Both the position numbers and the translations under genes were made by a program. The notes beneath the pieces are model-generated. The model had not been told where the DNA came from. It ran no database searches and was given only the letters and a program-made list of their open reading frames with translations. Shown here in pieces: positions 61,078 to 64,000 of a DNA stretch of 64,000 bases. The DNA comes from Periconia sp. R9002 (lineage: Eukaryota > Ascomycota > Dothideomycetes > Pleosporales > Periconiaceae), in contig JAMAHW010000048.1 of NCBI GenBank assembly GCA_023627715.1, positions 227,064 through 291,063 of the forward strand, in the 5' to 3' direction. How positions within the stretch are numbered: the first letter of the stretch is position 1; every line of letters begins with the position of its first letter.

Positions 61078-62589
61078 ATGAGCGCCCATCAAACCGAACG
61101 AGGCGAAAACGAGCCGCTTCTCGGTGCTAATCATCAGCAGAACCGTGACGACCATGGTGAAATCGCGGCCTTTAAGCCCGGCGATAAAGATGATCCTAGG
61201 AACTGGCACAACCTCCACAAATGGATCATGGTCGCCGCCATCCTGCCCATCGATCTCAGCGTGAGTTGGGGCGCTTCCGGCTTCAGCCCTTGCATGTTGG
61301 ATTTTGCTCAGGACATGGGCGTCTCGCAGGAAGTCGCGACGCTCGGATTAAGTCTCTACGTTCTGGGGCTTGCCTTTGGTCCGATGACGTTGGCGCCGCT
61401 CTCCGAGTATCTGGGGAGAAGACCGGTGTATATCGTCTCGTACGCTATATTTCTGCTCATGCTTCTCGCAACAACAGTCGTCGGAAATCTACCGGGGTTT
61501 TTAGTGTTGAGACTGTTTTCGGGCTATTTCTCCTCTGTCACGATATCGAACTTCGGGGGAACCATTGCGGATTTGTTTCATCACCACGATACTGGACCGG
61601 CCATGTCGTGGTTTCTATGGGCCGCAACAGGAGGATCGCCCACAGGATTCGTGCTCTTCTCCTTCATCGCCCAAGGCCGGTCCTGGCACAGCGTCTTCCG
61701 CATCATGTTCTTCATATGCCTCTCTTTCTGGCTCATCCTAGCAATTGCCCTCTACACGCTCGGCGAAACCCGCCACAGTGTGCTCCTCCACCGACGTGCA
61801 AAATCCCACCTCCAAACAACAACCGACCCAGAACCTCCCCTCCCTAACGAAATCAAACAACCGCCCCCCTCCCAACTCTTCACGCGCACCCTAATCCGCC
61901 CCTTCCGCTTCCTAGCCACCGAAGCCATTGTCCAATTCAGCGCTCTCTACAACGGCTACCTCTACGGCCTTTCCTTCCTCTTCAACGGCGCCTTCCACAT
62001 GATTTTTGGGCCCTCTGGCTACGGCTACGACACTATCGGTATCGGCCTCTCCTTCCTCGGCATCGTCGCCGGCGTCTCCCTCGGCCTCCTCACAAACATC
62101 TACCAGGAGCGCTACTACCAACGCCAAATCGCCCTATCCAACCACCAAAACCTCCCCGAGGCGCGCGTGCACCTCGCCAAAACCGCCTCCATCCTCCTCC
62201 CCATCTCCCTCTTCATCTTCTCCTTCACCGCCGACCCCTCCATCCACCCCATCATCCCCATCCTCGCGTCTGCCGTCTGGGGATGGTCCTTCTACACCCT
62301 CATCCTCATGACGCTGACCTACACTGAAGACGCGTACAAGACGTACTCGGCCTCGGCGCTCGCAGGTATCGGTCTCGTTCGCAACATCGCAGGTGCCATC
62401 TTCCCCGTGCTGGGCCGTTCGCTGTTTGTTGGTCTGGGTACTAGGAACGCGTGTCTGATTTTGACAATCATGTCGGTGTCGATGGCGCCTATTCCGTTCA
62501 CGTTGAGCGTGAGGGGGAGGTCGTTGAGGAGGCGGAGTCCGTGGGCTAGGGAGCACGAAGGAGATGATGATGGTGATGAGGGAGAGTGA
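61078..62589 (+). CDS. MFS transporter, DHA1 family (polyamine/drug exporter-like)
   Basis: A single exon of 503 aa. The N-terminus (GDKDDPRNWHNLHKWIMVAA) carries the DPRNW motif typical of fungal DHA1 exporters. Twelve membrane segments follow. Motif A is APLSEYLGRRPVYI; further signatures are RLFSGYFSSVTISNFGGTIA and TGPAMSWFLWAATGGSPTGF. The central loop is short and Pro rich. The second half has ALYNGYLYGLSFLFNGAF and ASALAGIGLVRNIAGAIFPV. The C-terminus is Arg rich then acidic (EGDDDGDEGE). The family exports drugs, polyamines or secondary metabolites by proton antiport at the plasma membrane; substrate unknown. No biosynthetic cluster surrounds it, so a housekeeping or stress role is as likely as a metabolite role. 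Confidence 0.9.
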   Translation: MSAHQTERGENEPLLGANHQQNRDDHGEIAAFKPGDKDDPRNWHNLHKWIMVAAILPIDLSVSWGASGFSPCMLDFAQDMGVSQEVATLGLSLYVLGLAFGPMTLAPLSEYLGRRPVYIVSYAIFLLMLLATTVVGNLPGFLVLRLFSGYFSSVTISNFGGTIADLFHHHDTGPAMSWFLWAATGGSPTGFVLFSFIAQGRSWHSVFRIMFFICLSFWLILAIALYTLGETRHSVLLHRRAKSHLQTTTDPEPPLPNEIKQPPPSQLFTRTLIRPFRFLATEAIVQFSALYNGYLYGLSFLFNGAFHMIFGPSGYGYDTIGIGLSFLGIVAGVSLGLLTNIYQERYYQRQIALSNHQNLPEARVHLAKTASILLPISLFIFSFTADPSIHPIIPILASAVWGWSFYTLILMTLTYTEDAYKTYSASALAGIGLVRNIAGAIFPVLGRSLFVGLGTRNACLILTIMSVSMAPIPFTLSVRGRSLRRRSPWAREHEGDDDGDEGE

Positions 62590-64000
62590 TTCTGTAAACT
62601 ATTCCTTGTGCAATGAATAGAAACAATCTAGACATGTTCAACCCACGACCTAACTAAATCTCATCTAGATCCTCCTTTTTCTCTCACACACATACATGAT
62701 ATGCAAAACTCCCCTACCATTGTACTGTTTACTCTACGATGCGAGTGATACAAAGATGACTTTGGTCAGCAAAGTAATCGTTCTCGAAAATTAACGGGCC
62801 ATGAGATGAATACCAAGTTTTTCTTTGATCACCAGATTGTCTAGAAAAAAAACATCATAACAATAAAAGGAAACTCTTGTGCATATTTGTGGTTCTGTTT
62901 TTGGTCTTGATGGATGGGGGTTTTTTTTTTGCTTGCTATCTTTTTTGCTTTTTTTTTCGTGTCTCACACTTCGATCTGATGTTTCTAAAGTCAGATTCGA
63001 TTCGGCTGAACAATGTGAAGAGTTGAATTTCTACATACCGTTTTGCTTCCAAGTTCGAACAGTGATGATTACGAAGGGGAATGTTGGTATATCTTATGTG
63101 GATGTTTTTGGTGGATGATTTCTTTGCTTGTATTTTTCTCCGTTTTATCATGTCTCACTCCCTCTCCCCCACTTCCCACTGTCTCTAGACTCAAACTCAG
63201 CTGAACAATGTCAAAACTCAAATTCCTACCGTCCACCCTTCCAAGTTCCAGTAGCAAGAACCACGACGGAAAAGCTTCGTATATATCCTGCGTAAATGTT
63301 CTTTACTCGATGGATGTTTTCCTTGCTTGTATCGCCTCTGTTTTCTTCCACTAGCTATCCTTCCTAACCTGTCCTTCAAATTGTTAACTATGTAAACCCC
63401 TAAACCTCTACCCTCCTCCTCCTCCTCCCAACCCCAACAACGAGAGACCCCCCAAAAAACAACAATTTACATGTAGAAACCAAGTTACCCAAACTAAAAA
63501 ACTGAATCCCCTATAAACCAAACTCCAACTCACCCCTCAAACTCCCTCCCCACCATCCCTTCCCCCCACCGCCCTTTTTTTACATTGTACACTCTCCTCT
63601 GTACCCCGTTCACAACGACACCATGCTATCTACACAATGTCGCCCCCCGTCATCGTCAACCATCTTTGCTCAGGTTGGGTGTATAAATTCCCACCTCCCA
63701 CCCCATCTTCCGTCTACCTGCCAGACAGTTGGATTTTCACCGACAAAAGTCAACAACATCCACTTGAGATATTGGGATTACATCCTACGCGCAACAGCTA
63801 GCGAAATATACAAATATACATATATAAAAACACAACATCTTCACCACCAATAACACCAACTAATGCCTCTCCAACGCCCCCATACCCACCGTCATCCTCA
63901 CCCCCATCCACTCCCATCTCACCCCCCATCCGTTCCCCACCCCCAACCGCAACACAAACCACACCCATCCCCCTCCCTCCACCACACCCTCGGCCCCCGC
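62590..64000. other. Gene-free right end
   Basis: Contains the 3' flank of the MFS gene, a diverged 195-bp tandem repeat, then C-rich sequence (CCTCCTCCT near 63414 and many CCC runs to the edge), which may belong to the 3' or 5' region of a gene beyond the window. Confidence 0.45.
62930..63350. repeat. Diverged tandem repeat, about 195-bp unit
   Basis: Two units in a row share landmarks at constant spacing: GCTGAACAATGT at 63005 and 63200, ATGTCTCAC-like, CTTCCAAGTTC, GGATGTTTT and TTTGCTTGTAT / TTCCTTGCTTGTAT. A third unit seems to start at about 63325 and stops early. Confidence 0.75.

Noticed and set aside
61000..64000. Secondary-metabolite or resistance cluster around the right-hand MFS transporter
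   Set aside because: Neighbours are ADE4 and non-coding DNA; no biosynthetic enzyme or cluster regulator is present in the window.

Overview
The window is a stretch of nuclear chromosome from a filamentous ascomycete (Pezizomycotina), most likely a Dothideomycete, though the class is an inference from gene content only. Evidence: short introns (about 30-230 nt) with GT..AG ends and CTAAC/CTGAC-type branch points, intergenic gaps of 0.3-2.8 kb, genes on both strands without operons, and typical fungal gene families. I rebuilt exon-intron structures by hand and kept a model only when the summed exon length was a multiple of three and the joined protein matched its family. RNA evidence is not available to me.

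Layout. 0-3 kb: the 3' part of a repetitive, GPI-anchored-type cell wall protein cut by the window edge. 3.8-8 kb: a bZIP transcription factor, a small charged conserved protein and a small secreted cysteine-containing protein. 8-14 kb: an LtrA-type membrane protein and an MFS transporter, both on the minus strand. 16-22 kb: a short six-exon unknown protein, nucleoporin Nup53 and a divergent F-box-like protein. 22.8-26.4 kb: three housekeeping genes on the plus strand (ribosomal protein eL14, NAC alpha subunit, ATP synthase subunit d). 27.8-38.9 kb: a large disordered protein with a cysteine-rich C-terminal domain, a DUF1115-like small protein, a mitochondrial Mrs2-type Mg2+ channel and an F-box/UBA protein.

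41-50 kb is the accessory part. A histidine acid phosphatase (ACP6-like) is flanked by two diverged copies of a roughly 300-bp repeat. Next to it lie a kinase-like gene whose 5' end cannot be reconstructed, a hairpin-rich gap, and an intact three-domain NLR-type receptor (nucleoside phosphorylase domain, NB-ARC, about ten TPRs). This NLR is the clearest candidate for a nonself-recognition or programmed-cell-death sensor in the window.

50-64 kb returns to core genes: bifunctional arginine biosynthesis enzyme ARG5,6, the exocytic R-SNARE synaptobrevin, a GH76 DCW1/DFG5 cell wall enzyme, purine biosynthesis enzyme ADE4 and a DHA1-family MFS transporter, ending in a diverged 195-bp tandem repeat. 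I found no tRNA, rRNA, CRISPR array or intact transposon. I did not find a wholly undescribed system. The NLR locus with its repeats and decayed neighbour is the most interesting segment.
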